Shown here in pieces: positions 6,075 to 13,737 of a DNA stretch of 32,236 nucleotides (position 1 is the first letter of the stretch; every line of letters starts with the position of its first letter). The position numbers and the translations under genes were made by a program. The stretch lies in assembly GCA_002840675.1 (NCBI GenBank), contig PHBR01000010.1, positions 4,340 through 36,575 on the forward strand, in the 5' to 3' direction. The notes under the pieces were generated by a model. It ran no database searches. It was given only the letters and a program-made list of their open reading frames with translations, and was not told where the DNA came from. Source of the stretch: Chloroflexi bacterium HGW-Chloroflexi-9. Its GTDB lineage: Bacteria > Chloroflexota > Dehalococcoidia > UBA2979.

Positions 6075-6353
6075 ATGCCGGTGACCGTACACGTCACCTC
6101 CGTCATCCAGCAGGCCGTGAATGGCCAGCGGGAGTTCGCGGCCGACGGCAAGACCGTTGGCGAGTTGATCGACAACATCGAGCGGGACTACCCCGGCTTC
6201 GCCACGCGCATCATGGATGAGCAGGGTGACCTGCGACGGTTCGTGAACATCTACCTGAACGACGAGGACGTGCGTTACCTGGGCGGCAAGGACACCCCGC
6301 TCAGCGACGGCGACTCCGTCTCCTTCCTCCCCGCCCTCGCGGGCGGGATCTAA
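6075..6353 (+). CDS. cysO: CysO-like sulfur carrier 3
   Basis: A 92-residue ubiquitin-fold protein. The segment RRFVNIYLNDEDVRYLGG is nearly the signature of mycobacterial CysO (RFVNIYVNDEDVRF), and the gene lies 16 bases before a CysM of the matching type. CysO-thiocarboxylate donates sulfur to CysM, giving a CysO-cysteine adduct later cut by the Mec peptidase. The C-terminus is LPALAGGI, with an isoleucine after the diglycine, whereas CysO ends at Gly-Gly; trimming is therefore predicted. The start ATG is preceded by AGGGAAGGGA. The 111 bases before it are very GC-rich, with no clear promoter, so it probably belongs to the same transcript as the E1. Confidence 0.9.
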   Translation: MPVTVHVTSVIQQAVNGQREFAADGKTVGELIDNIERDYPGFATRIMDEQGDLRRFVNIYLNDEDVRYLGGKDTPLSDGDSVSFLPALAGGI

Positions 6354-6369
6354 CGACAGGAGCGCTCCG

Positions 6370-7305
6370 ATGAAGTACCGGAGCGTGGTGGACATGATCG
6401 GCAACACGCCGCTCGTCGACGTCTCTGTGATGTCGCCGAACCCGCGCGTGGAGATCTGGGCGAAGCTGGAGGGCGAGAACCCCACCGGCTCCGTGAAGGA
6501 CCGCATCGCCAAGTACATGATCGAGGAGGCCGAGCGGAGCGGCCGGCTGACGCCGGGCGCCACGATCGTGGAGCCTTCTTCCGGCAACACTGGCATCGCC
6601 CTGGCGATGATCGGCGGGCTGCGCGGGTACCGCGTGAAGATCGTGATGCCGGACGCGGTGTCGCGGGAGCGCACCCAGCTGCTGGAAGCGTTCGGCGCGG
6701 AGATCATCCTGTCGCCGGGCGACCTGGGTTCTAACGGCGCCGTGCGGATGGCGACGGAGATCCGGGACGCCAACCCGGACTGGGTGATGCTGTTCCAATA
6801 CGAGAACGAGATGAACCCTCGCGCGCACTACGAGACGACGGCCCCCGAGATCATCGCCGACCTGCCGGACCTAGACGTGTTTGTGGCGGGCCTCGGCACC
6901 GGCGGGACGCTCACCGGCAACGGCCGGCGGCTGAAGGAGCACAACCCGGCGATCCGGGTGGTGGCGGCGGCACCGCACCCGGGCGACCTGGTGCAGGGGC
7001 TCCGCGCGCTGGAGGACGGCTACATCCCGCCGGTGTTCGACGACACGGTGCTGGACGGCAGGATCGTGGTCGACTCCAAGACCTCGTTCGCGATGACGAA
7101 GGAACTGACGCAGAAGACCGGCGTCTTCGCCGGCGTGTCCTCCGGCTCCGTGGTGCGCGCCGCGCAGCGCACCGCCGAGAAGATGGAGTCCGGGAAGATC
7201 GTCTGTCTGCTGGCCGATGGAGGATGGAAGTACCTCTCCACCGGCCTCTGGAATACCGACTACGAAGAGATCCGCGAACAGGTCGCAGAAAAGCTCTGGT
7301 GGTAG
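6370..7305 (+). CDS. cysM: O-phosphoserine sulfhydrylase (mycobacterial CysM type)
   Basis: A 311-residue PLP enzyme. K43 in NPTGSVKDR is the Schiff-base lysine, PSSGNTGIA the substrate loop and GLGTGGTLTG the phosphate site. Compared with M. tuberculosis CysM it keeps WVMLFQY, the stretch PPVFDDTVLDGR with R231 at the place of the O-phosphoserine-selecting arginine (R220 there), ADGGWKYLSTG, and a C-terminus ending in Leu-Trp-Trp where the mycobacterial protein ends Leu-Trp-Ala. The C-terminal tail of that protein closes the active site. These points argue for O-phosphoserine plus a carrier thiocarboxylate as substrates, with the CysO-like protein immediately upstream as donor. This comparison is from memory of the family, not an alignment. 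Confidence 0.9.
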   Translation: MKYRSVVDMIGNTPLVDVSVMSPNPRVEIWAKLEGENPTGSVKDRIAKYMIEEAERSGRLTPGATIVEPSSGNTGIALAMIGGLRGYRVKIVMPDAVSRERTQLLEAFGAEIILSPGDLGSNGAVRMATEIRDANPDWVMLFQYENEMNPRAHYETTAPEIIADLPDLDVFVAGLGTGGTLTGNGRRLKEHNPAIRVVAAAPHPGDLVQGLRALEDGYIPPVFDDTVLDGRIVVDSKTSFAMTKELTQKTGVFAGVSSGSVVRAAQRTAEKMESGKIVCLLADGGWKYLSTGLWNTDYEEIREQVAEKLWW

Positions 7306-7351
7306 ACGAGCCCTCACGGCCGTCTCGCCTCGTGAAGATCAGCAGGAGTAG

Positions 7352-8176
7352 ATGATGACTGACAAGCTCGTTTCCGTGGACTGGGTCCAGGAGCACAAGA
7401 ACGACCCCGGCGTCCGCCTGGTTGAGGTGGACGTGGACACGGAGGCCTACCGAGAGGGCCACATCGAGGGCGCGGTGGCGTGGAACTGGACCAGCCAGCT
7501 CCAGGACAACGTGCGCCGGGACATCCTGACGAAGGCCGACTTCGAGGCGCTGATGGCGAAGTCCGGCATCTCGAACGACACGCACATCGTGCTGTACGGG
7601 GACAACAACAACTGGTTCGCGGCGTACGCGCTGTGGCTGACCGAACTGTACGGGCACGAGAAGGTCTCGCTGATGAACGGCGGCCGCGTGAAGTGGCTGG
7701 CCGACAACCGTCCGACGACCACGGCGGAGCCGAGCGTTCCCGCCGCCTCCTACACCGCGAAGGAGCCGAACCCGGCGCTGCGCGCGGTGCGTGACGAGGT
7801 GCTGCAGGCGCTGAAGCAGCCCGTGCAGCTGGTGGATGTGCGCAGCCCCGCCGAGTATTCCGGCGAGGTGATCGCGCCTCCCGGCATGTCGGAGACGGCG
7901 CAGCGCGGCGGGCACATCCCCGGCGCGAAGAACATCCCGTGGGCACGCGCGGTGAACGAAGACGGCACGTTCCGCTCCGTGGACGAGCTTGAGACGCTCT
8001 ACGGCACGCAGGGTCTGAAGTCGGACACGCCCACGATCGCCTACTGCCGCATCGGTGAGCGCTCCAGCCACACCTGGTTCGTCCTGAAGCACATCCTGGG
8101 CTACCCGGACGTCCGCAACTACGACGGCTCATGGACCGAGTACGGCTCCATGGTCGGCGTGCCGATCGAGCGATAG
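7352..8176 (+). CDS. Two-domain rhodanese (thiosulfate sulfurtransferase)
   Basis: A 274-residue protein (ATGATG start at 7352/7355, with CAGGAG upstream). The N-terminal rhodanese domain is the inactive type: its loop reads LYGDNNNWFA, with Asp where a cysteine would be. The C-terminal domain has the active loop YCRIGERSSHTWFV with C232, the pattern of mycobacterial CysA2/CysA3. It takes sulfane sulfur, for example from thiosulfate, as a persulfide and can pass it on. Set between CysM and the JAMM gene, it is the likely source of sulfur for thiocarboxylating the carriers, doing the job that the fused rhodanese of MoeZ does elsewhere. Delivery to the E1 is inferred. Confidence 0.92.
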   Translation: MMTDKLVSVDWVQEHKNDPGVRLVEVDVDTEAYREGHIEGAVAWNWTSQLQDNVRRDILTKADFEALMAKSGISNDTHIVLYGDNNNWFAAYALWLTELYGHEKVSLMNGGRVKWLADNRPTTTAEPSVPAASYTAKEPNPALRAVRDEVLQALKQPVQLVDVRSPAEYSGEVIAPPGMSETAQRGGHIPGAKNIPWARAVNEDGTFRSVDELETLYGTQGLKSDTPTIAYCRIGERSSHTWFVLKHILGYPDVRNYDGSWTEYGSMVGVPIER

Positions 8177-8178
8177 CG

Positions 8179-8571
8179 ATGACCTCCGCGAAGCCAGTCG
8201 CGGCGCTGGAGCAGTCCCTGCTGCGCCGCGTGCTGTCGTCCGGCGACGGCCGCCGCCTCCACCTCCGGTTCCGGCCGGAGGTGGTGGAGCGGTACCGGGG
8301 CATGCCGGGCGCGCAGATCATCCGGACGCGCACCGTGGGCCGCATCGCCTTCGCGAACCGCTGGTCGATTGACCTCGGCATCGCGGAGACCGATGCGGGC
8401 GAGACGGTGCTGCATGCCACGCTCGGCGACCTGCTCGACCGGGTGCCGGACGAGGAGCGTGACCACTGGATCGCGCACCTGTGGATCGAGCCGGCGAGCA
8501 CGAACTTCCTGCAGATGAAGATGGTGGCCGGCGCGTGCATCGACGACGGCGAGCCAGAAGCCTGGACCTGA
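8179..8571 (+). CDS. Conserved-looking protein of unknown function in the sulfur-carrier cluster
   Basis: A 130-residue soluble protein; I do not recognise the family. The ATG at 8179 is two bases after the rhodanese stop, so it is tightly coupled. It opens with a helix (VAALEQSLLRRVLSS), then RRLHLRFRPEVVERYRG, a strand-rich middle (AQIIRTRTVGRIAFANRWSIDLGIAET) and the end WIAHLWIEPASTNFLQMKMVAG. It has one cysteine, in VAGACIDD near the C-terminus, and no membrane segment. Lying between the rhodanese and the JAMM peptidase, it may be a structural or accessory part of the carrier system. Codon use matches its neighbours, which supports a real gene. Confidence 0.75.
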   Translation: MTSAKPVAALEQSLLRRVLSSGDGRRLHLRFRPEVVERYRGMPGAQIIRTRTVGRIAFANRWSIDLGIAETDAGETVLHATLGDLLDRVPDEERDHWIAHLWIEPASTNFLQMKMVAGACIDDGEPEAWT

Positions 8572-8595
8572 CGCGGTCCTGGAGCGGATGACCCC

Positions 8596-9027
8596 ATGCC
8601 TCGCATCCCGCAGTCGATCCTCGACGAGATGGTGGCGCACGCTCGGGAGGACCTGCCGGACGAGTGCTGTGGCATGGTGCACGCCGCCGACGGCGTCCCG
8701 ACGGCCGTCCATCGTGTGAAGAATGACGCCGCCAGCCCCTACCGCTACGAGATGAACCCGCTGCAGATGATGCGGCTGGAACGCGCTCGTGACGCCTCCG
8801 GTGAGACGCTCTTCGCGATCTACCACTCGCATGTCGGGTCGCCGGCGCGCCCGTCACCGACCGATGTGCGGATGGCGTTCTTTCCGCCCGGCGAGGTGGA
8901 GCAGGAACCGATGTTCCCGGGGACGTTCTACATCCTCGTGTCACTCGCTCAGGACCCGCCGGATGTCCGCGCCTACCACATCCGCCGTGGCGGGGTGATC
9001 GAAGAAGAGACGATCGAGGTGGTCTGA
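8596..9027 (+). CDS. mec: JAMM/MPN+ zinc peptidase, Mec-like
   Basis: A 143-residue JAMM-domain protein. The catalytic set is complete: E23, then H77-x-H79, seven residues, S87 and D90 (read as HSHVGSPARPSPTD). Mycobacterial Mec, a protein of the same size and layout, releases cysteine from the CysO-cysteine adduct; the related QbsD trims two residues from a carrier so that Gly-Gly becomes the end. Both activities are plausible here because all three carriers in the window carry extra C-terminal residues and a CysO/CysM pair is present. It follows the unknown gene by 24 bases and its TGA overlaps the folP ATG by one base. Catalytic competence is clear from the motif; the true substrate is inferred. 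Confidence 0.92.
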   Translation: MPRIPQSILDEMVAHAREDLPDECCGMVHAADGVPTAVHRVKNDAASPYRYEMNPLQMMRLERARDASGETLFAIYHSHVGSPARPSPTDVRMAFFPPGEVEQEPMFPGTFYILVSLAQDPPDVRAYHIRRGGVIEEETIEVV

Positions 9028-9869
9028 TGGTGTCCCCGACGAACCCCGCCCCGCTCACGATCGGCTCCCGGACGTTTGAGTGGGGCCAGCGGACCTACGT
9101 CGTCGGGATCATCAACGCGACGCCCGACTCCTTTTCCGGTGACGGCATCGTCGACCCGCAGGCCGCCGTTCACCTCGCGGAGCGGATGGTGGAGGCGGGC
9201 GCGGACATCCTCGACCTCGGCGCGGAGTCCACGCGCCCGGAGTTCGCCGCGATCGACGCCGAAACGGAGTGGGGACGGCTGATGCTGGTGCTGGGCGCCG
9301 TGCGTCGGGCTGTCTCCCTTCCCATCACCGTCGACACCAGCAAGGCAGAGGTCGCACGGCGCGCCCTGGACTACGGTGCGGACGCCATCAACGACGTGAC
9401 GGGGTTCCTCGGCGACGCCGGCATGGCACGCGTCGTCGCGCAGGCGGGCGCGCCCGCGATCCTGATGCACAACCAGCGCGGCCGTGAGTTCGGTGGCGAC
9501 GTGATCCGCGACACGCGCGCGGGCTTCGAGCGTTGCATCGCGGCGGCCGTCGCCGGCGGGGTGTCGCGCGAGCGGCTGATCCTCGATCCGGGCTTTGGGT
9601 TCGGGTGGGGGCCGGTCCAGAACTTCGAATTGCTCCGGCGCCTGGGCGAACTGCGGGACCTGGGACGGCCGCTCATGATCGGCACCTCCCGGAAGTCCTC
9701 GATCGGCTACATCATCGACCGACCCGCGCAGGAGCGTGAGTGGGGGACCGCCGCCACGGTGGCCCTGGCGATCCAGCAGGGGGTCGACCTGGTGCGGGTG
9801 CACGACGTGGACGAGATGGTGCAGGTCGCGCGCGTGGCGGACGCCGTCGTGCGCCAGGCCGTGCCGTGA
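9027..9869 (+). CDS. folP: Dihydropteroate synthase
   Basis: A 280-residue TIM-barrel enzyme of folate synthesis that joins p-aminobenzoate to 6-hydroxymethyl-dihydropterin diphosphate. Signature motifs are GIINATPDSFSGDG (28-40 region), DLGAESTRP, ILDPGFGFG and the late GTSRKSS loop with the substrate-binding Arg-Lys. The length is typical. The ATG overlaps the stop of the JAMM gene by one base and the stop overlaps the folK GTG (GTGA), so it is embedded in one operon running from the sulfur genes to folate. The common folB is absent between folP and folK. Confidence 0.95.
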   Translation: MVSPTNPAPLTIGSRTFEWGQRTYVVGIINATPDSFSGDGIVDPQAAVHLAERMVEAGADILDLGAESTRPEFAAIDAETEWGRLMLVLGAVRRAVSLPITVDTSKAEVARRALDYGADAINDVTGFLGDAGMARVVAQAGAPAILMHNQRGREFGGDVIRDTRAGFERCIAAAVAGGVSRERLILDPGFGFGWGPVQNFELLRRLGELRDLGRPLMIGTSRKSSIGYIIDRPAQEREWGTAATVALAIQQGVDLVRVHDVDEMVQVARVADAVVRQAVP

Positions 9870-10405
9870 CCTCGGACGGGCGAGGCCGCCGGCGCCGCCG
9901 CATCTGGCTGGCGCTGGGCTCCAACCTCGACGACCGCGAGGCGCACCTGCGGGCCGCTGTTGCCGGGCTCCGCGCCGACGGCATCGAGGTGGACCGCGTG
10001 TCGTCCCTGTACGAGACGCCGCCGTGGGGCGTGGTGCGCCAGCCGGCGTTCCTGAACGCGGCGGTCTCCGGCCTCACCGACCTCGACGCCCGCGACCTGC
10101 TGATCCTGGCGAAGCGCCTCGAGGCGGCCGAAGGCCGCGATTTCCGTGCGCCGCGCTGGACGGCGCGCCCGCTCGACATCGACATCGCGCTGATCGAGGG
10201 CGAGACGGTCGACCGGACCGACCTGCAGGTGCCGCACGTGCTGCTGGGCCAACGGTCGTTCGTGCTCGTGCCGCTCGCGGAGGTAGGTGGCGACGTCATC
10301 CACCCGCAGACGGGTCTTCGTATCGCCTCGATGCGCGACCTGCGTCCCGCCCTCGAACGGGCCGAAGTCGTGCGGGTGCGCGGCCCGGAGTGGGCGGAGG
10401 GTTAG
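9866..10405 (+). CDS. folK: 2-amino-4-hydroxy-6-hydroxymethyldihydropteridine pyrophosphokinase
   Basis: A 179-residue HPPK, which activates the pterin used by FolP. It opens with IWLALGSNLDDREAHL, continues with SSLYETPPWG and QPAFLNAAV, and has the signature APRWTARPLDIDIAL with the catalytic Asp pair, then VPHVLLGQRSFVLVPLAEV. The GTG at 9866 overlaps the folP stop as GTGA and starts the protein just before the conserved core; the frame stays open further upstream but that part lies inside folP. An Arg-rich N-terminus (GRRRRR) is a little unusual. It is the last gene of the operon, ending 12 bases before a convergent gene. Confidence 0.95.
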   Translation: MTSDGRGRRRRRIWLALGSNLDDREAHLRAAVAGLRADGIEVDRVSSLYETPPWGVVRQPAFLNAAVSGLTDLDARDLLILAKRLEAAEGRDFRAPRWTARPLDIDIALIEGETVDRTDLQVPHVLLGQRSFVLVPLAEVGGDVIHPQTGLRIASMRDLRPALERAEVVRVRGPEWAEG

Positions 10406-10417
10406 GAGCGGCAGGCG

Positions 10418-10687
10418 TTACCCGAGGGCGTCGGGGGGCGGGGAGCCCTCGGCGGCGGCGGTGTCGGGGGGCCAGTCGGCGGGGTTGTCCCAGTTCGTCG
10501 TCGCCATCGTGTAGCCCACCCACAGCCCGACCCCGGCGGCGATGCCGGAGATGATGCCGACGGGGATCGCGACCACCAGGTAGGAGCGGCGGACGGCGCC
10601 CAGCAGGAAGCAGGCCAGCTGGAAGACGGAGAGCGCCATCAGCGCCCGCCCGATCTGGCGCGACCGCTCCTGGGTCATGCCTTCCAT
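10418..10687 (-). CDS. Small membrane protein, two predicted helices
   Basis: An 89-residue protein with two hydrophobic stretches, ALMALSVFQLACFLLGAV and LVVAIPVGIISGIAAGVGLW, and a soluble Pro/Asp-rich tail containing NWDNPADWPP. No family recognised. Its ATG directly follows the stop of the upstream Trm112-like gene on the same strand (TAG then ATG), so the two are probably co-translated. The end converges on folK with only 12 bases between. Confidence 0.65.
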   Translation of the reverse strand: MEGMTQERSRQIGRALMALSVFQLACFLLGAVRRSYLVVAIPVGIISGIAAGVGLWVGYTMATTNWDNPADWPPDTAAAEGSPPPDALG

Positions 10688-10906
10688 CTAGTGGCCCCCG
10701 CTGCGGGATGCCTCCTGCTCCATCGCGCGACGGAGGTCGGGCGGGAGCAGGTTTGGGATGCCTTCGGTGATGGGGAACGCCTCGCCGCAGGCGGTGCAGG
10801 TGAGGGTGCCGGAGAGCACCTCGACCGCGTCTTCCGCCGTCACGGCGAGGGTGAGCGGCGCCTTGCAGAGCGGGCAGGCGAGGATCTCGACGAGTTGGCG
10901 TTGCAT
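10688..10906 (-). CDS. Trm112-like zinc-ribbon protein
   Basis: A 72-residue protein with a two-CxxC ribbon: ILACPLCKAPL near the N-terminus and LTCTACGEAFPI in the middle, followed by the family ending EGIPNLLPP. This is the bacterial Trm112/YcaR (UPF0434) layout. In eukaryotes and archaea Trm112 activates methyltransferases; the bacterial role is poorly known. The ATG has AGGAG in the right place. It is first in a two-gene minus-strand unit, divergent from the gene at 11006. Confidence 0.88.
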   Translation of the reverse strand: MQRQLVEILACPLCKAPLTLAVTAEDAVEVLSGTLTCTACGEAFPITEGIPNLLPPDLRRAMEQEASRSGGH

Positions 10907-10922
10907 GCGGTCTCCTGCCGGA

Positions 10923-10952
10923 ATCGTAGGCGGGCGCGCTCAGGAGCAGCAA
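10923..10952 (-). promoter_or_regulatory. Candidate promoter of the Trm112-like gene
   Basis: On the minus strand TTGCTG (10952-10947) is followed after 18 bases by TACGAT (10928-10923). The start would fall about 10 bases before the ATG at 10906, leaving just enough room for the AGGAG site. It is plausible but the leader is tight. Confidence 0.4.
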
Positions 10953-11005
10953 CCGGGACGCCGTCCTAGACTCGAAGTCAGACAGCGATGCGGGGCGGGG
11001 TGACG

Positions 11006-11674
11006 ATGAGCGACGGGGCGACGGGCGCGCGCGGCTCGGAACGGATCGCGCTGAACCGCGCCTACGCGGTGATCTCGCCCGACCAGATCACGATCAAGCC
11101 GGCGCGCATGGGCCTCGTGGGCCCCGCCATCCAGGCGCTGCTGACGCTGGCTGCCGTGTGGGCGATGGCGACGTACATCAACTCGCTGCCACTCTGGCTG
11201 CTGATGGTGCTGCTCACGTTCGTGATCGTTTCCGGGCCGATCGCCGTGCTGGGGCTGGTCTACAACATCCTGGGCTCGGCGTTCCTGATGGAACGCAAGA
11301 AGGGGACCTGCCGCTGGCAGCAGGGCTTCCTGGGACTGGGGCTGGGGACGCGCGAACTGGTGCCGTTCCCGCGCATCGGGTCGATCGAAGTGACGGGCAA
11401 CTTCGAGGAGGAGCTCGGCTCCGGTGACCTGCAGGACGTGGTGCACTGGCAGGTGTGGCTGGTGAAGGACAACGGCCGGACGCTGCCGATCGCCTCGATC
11501 AGCGCCGCGCGCCCGCTGGCCGAGGTCGGGCTGGAGCGCGCGAACACGCTCGCCGAGGCACTCGCGGAGATGAGCGGCAGCCGGGCCGTCCCGGGCGTCA
11601 TCCCGGAGTGGGCGCTGCTCCTCGATGAAGACGACGACGACGAAGACGATCCGGAGGGCGAAGGAGACCGCTGA
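11006..11674 (+). CDS. Membrane protein with large cytoplasmic domain and acidic tail, unknown function
   Basis: A 222-residue protein with two adjacent membrane helices (IQALLTLAAVWAMATYI and LLMVLLTFVIVSGPIAVLGL), then a soluble domain beginning with AFLMERKKGTCRWQQGF and containing VWLVKDNGRTLPIASI. The end is very acidic (LLLDEDDDDEDDPEGEGDR). No family recognised; the soluble part resembles PH-like lipid-associated domains only in a loose way. The ATG at 11006 is preferred over one 18 bases earlier because a G-rich Shine-Dalgarno lies directly before it. The stop overlaps the next ATG (TGATG). Confidence 0.65.
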   Translation: MSDGATGARGSERIALNRAYAVISPDQITIKPARMGLVGPAIQALLTLAAVWAMATYINSLPLWLLMVLLTFVIVSGPIAVLGLVYNILGSAFLMERKKGTCRWQQGFLGLGLGTRELVPFPRIGSIEVTGNFEEELGSGDLQDVVHWQVWLVKDNGRTLPIASISAARPLAEVGLERANTLAEALAEMSGSRAVPGVIPEWALLLDEDDDDEDDPEGEGDR

Positions 11675-12066
11675 TGGACCGAGCGATGGAACTGATCCGG
11701 GACGCGAAGACAATTGCCGTGGTTGGCGTCTCTGCCCGCCCGGGCCGCCCGTCCCACGATGTCGCGCGTTACCTGATCGACCACGGCTACGAGGTCTACC
11801 TGGTGAACCCGACCGAGACCGAGATCTTCGGGATGCCGGTCTACGCCTCGGTGCGCGACCTGCCGAAACCGGTGGACATCGTGGACATTTTCCGCCGGCC
11901 GGGGGATGTGCCGCCGATCGTGGACGACGCGATCGCCGCCGGTGCGAAGGTCGTGTGGATGCAACTGGAGATCGTGAACGAGGAGGCGGCGGCGACGGCC
12001 CGCGCCGCCGGGCTGGAGGTCGTGATGGATCGCTGCACGGAGATCGAACACCAGCGCCTGGGCTAA
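11674..12066 (+). CDS. CoA-binding domain protein (YccU family)
   Basis: A 130-residue Rossmann-type protein. IAVVGVSARPGRPSHDVARY is the CoA-binding loop of the succinyl-CoA-synthetase-alpha-like family; GYEVYLVNPTETEIFGMPVYASVRDLP and VDIVDIFRRPGDVPPIVDDAI complete the pattern, and MDRCTEIEHQRLG is the usual end. Such stand-alone proteins bind CoA, but their role is not settled. It overlaps the upstream membrane-protein gene by one base, so a two-gene operon is likely. A promoter for purF starts 20 bases after its stop. Confidence 0.88.
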   Translation: MDRAMELIRDAKTIAVVGVSARPGRPSHDVARYLIDHGYEVYLVNPTETEIFGMPVYASVRDLPKPVDIVDIFRRPGDVPPIVDDAIAAGAKVVWMQLEIVNEEAAATARAAGLEVVMDRCTEIEHQRLG

Positions 12067-12085
12067 CGCCCGTCCCGGGGACGCG

Positions 12086-12094
12086 TGCTACAGT
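12086..12094 (+). promoter_or_regulatory. Extended -10 promoter of the pur operon
   Basis: TGCTACAGT (TGn plus TACAGT) lies about 40 bases before the purF start and has the same form as TGGTACAAT at 3275. No good -35 is visible. It makes an in-frame GTG at 12093 impossible as the purF start, because that codon overlaps the -10 box. Confidence 0.55.
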
Positions 12095-12134
12095 GGGTAT
12101 TCAAGAGGCCTCCCGGCCGTCTGGGGGTAGTCGG

Positions 12135-13655
12135 TTGCTCGACAACCTCGGTGAGAAATGCGGCATCTTCGGGGTGTTTGCCCCCGGGGACGACGTTGCG
12201 CGGCTCACCTTCTTCGGCCTTCACGCGCTGCAACATCGCGGACAGGAGTCCGCAGGCATCGCGACAACGGATGGCCGCCGCCTCCACCTCTTCGCCGACA
12301 TGGGCCTGGTCTCCCAGGTGTTCGACGAGGAGGCGCTGGCAGCCCTCACCGGGTACGCGGCCATCGGCCACACCCGTTACTCCACCACCGGATCCAGCAC
12401 CATCGGCAATGCGCAGCCCTTCCACCTGAAGGGGCAGCATGGCGAGTTGGCGATCGCGCACAACGGCAACGTGGTGAACGCGGACGTGATGCGCGAGGAG
12501 TTGCTCGACCGTGGGCTCACGTTCGAGACCTCCAGCGACACCGAGGTGCTGGGCCGCATCCTGATCGACGGCGACGGCGAGGACTGGAACGCCCGCTTCG
12601 CGCAGTTGATGCGCCGGGCGAACGGCGCGTACTCGCTGACGATCCTCACGCACGACGCGGTCTACGCCGTGCGTGACCCCCTGGGCATCCGCCCCCTGAG
12701 CATTGGCCGCCTGAACGGCCACGGGTACATCATCGCCTCCGAGACGTGCGCGCTGGACCACCTGGGCGCCGAGTTCCTCCGCGACGTACGCCCCGGCGAG
12801 GTTGTGCGCATCGACCGGGACGGCATGACCTCCTCCTTCCCGCTCGGCGAGCCGCTGACGATGACGTCGGGCAAGGAGTCGCAGGCGCTCTGTCTGTTCG
12901 AGTTCACCTACTTCGCCCGCCCGGACTCTCGGGTCTCGGGACAGTTGCTCCACCCGGTACGCGGGCGCATGGGCGCGCGGCTGTCGGAGGAACACCCGGT
13001 GGAGGCGGACCTGGTGATCGGCGTCCCGGACTCGGCGACCGCCGCTGCCATTGGCTACGCGCGGGCCTCCGGCATCCCCTACGCGGAGGGCCTGGTCAAG
13101 AACCGCTACGTGGGCCGCACGTTCATCCAGCCCGACCAGCGCATCCGCGAGCGCGGCGTCCAGATGAAGTTCAACCCGCTCCGCGAGGTGCTGGAGGGGA
13201 AGCGGGTGGTGGTGGTGGACGATTCGATCGTCCGCGGCACCACGACGCCGCACGTGGTGAAGATGCTTCGCGATGCCGGGGCGCTGGAAGTCCATATGCG
13301 CATCACGGCGCCGCCGATCACGCATCCGTGCTTCTACGGCGTGGACATGGCCACACGCGGCGAGTTGATCGCGGCGAACATGAGCCTGGAAGAGATCCGC
13401 GAGTACATCAACGCCGACTCGCTGGGCTACCTCTCCCTCGAAGGTACGATCTGGGCGACCAACCTGGGCCCGGGCCAGCACTGCACGGCCTGCTTCTCCG
13501 GCCAGTACCCCTCCGAGGTGCCGCTCCAGTTCGACAAGTTCGCGCTGGAGGACGAGGCGCAGCGCCCGGACCACGAGATCCCGCGATCCGTGCCGGAGCC
13601 GGTCATGCACCCGCTCTCCATGCTCCAGACGCCCGCCGGCTCCGGGCGCACGTAG
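12135..13655 (+). CDS. purF: Amidophosphoribosyltransferase
   Basis: A 506-residue enzyme for the first step of purine synthesis, making phosphoribosylamine from PRPP and glutamine. The start is taken as TTG at 12135, behind GGGGGTAG; this gives an 8-residue propeptide, MLDNLGEK, removed to expose the nucleophile C9 (CGIFGVF). The PRPP loop is VVVVDDSIVRGTT. Cysteines in LCLFEFTYFARPDS, PPITHPCFYGVD and HCTACFSG match the four [4Fe-4S] ligands of the Bacillus-type enzyme, so it should be oxygen-sensitive and need maturation. The frame is open far upstream, across the CoA-binding gene, but that is a GC-rich artefact. It heads purF-purM-purH. Confidence 0.94.
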   Translation: MLDNLGEKCGIFGVFAPGDDVARLTFFGLHALQHRGQESAGIATTDGRRLHLFADMGLVSQVFDEEALAALTGYAAIGHTRYSTTGSSTIGNAQPFHLKGQHGELAIAHNGNVVNADVMREELLDRGLTFETSSDTEVLGRILIDGDGEDWNARFAQLMRRANGAYSLTILTHDAVYAVRDPLGIRPLSIGRLNGHGYIIASETCALDHLGAEFLRDVRPGEVVRIDRDGMTSSFPLGEPLTMTSGKESQALCLFEFTYFARPDSRVSGQLLHPVRGRMGARLSEEHPVEADLVIGVPDSATAAAIGYARASGIPYAEGLVKNRYVGRTFIQPDQRIRERGVQMKFNPLREVLEGKRVVVVDDSIVRGTTTPHVVKMLRDAGALEVHMRITAPPITHPCFYGVDMATRGELIAANMSLEEIREYINADSLGYLSLEGTIWATNLGPGQHCTACFSGQYPSEVPLQFDKFALEDEAQRPDHEIPRSVPEPVMHPLSMLQTPAGSGRT

Positions 13656-13737
13656 CCCCGTCCGGCGTTACCGTGAGCCTGCCGGAACCGCCGACCCCGG
13701 CACCATCCCGACCTCCCCGTCCGAGCGAGCCCTCCCG

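Noticed and set aside
12093-12095. GTG as purF start
   Set aside because: It overlaps the TACAGT -10 element; TTG at 12135 has a G-rich ribosome site and gives the expected propeptide length.
11625-12134. Upstream extension of the purF frame through the CoA-binding gene
   Set aside because: The frame happens to be open but the residues are unconserved, and purF needs a short propeptide before Cys9; the promoter at 12086 lies inside the extension.
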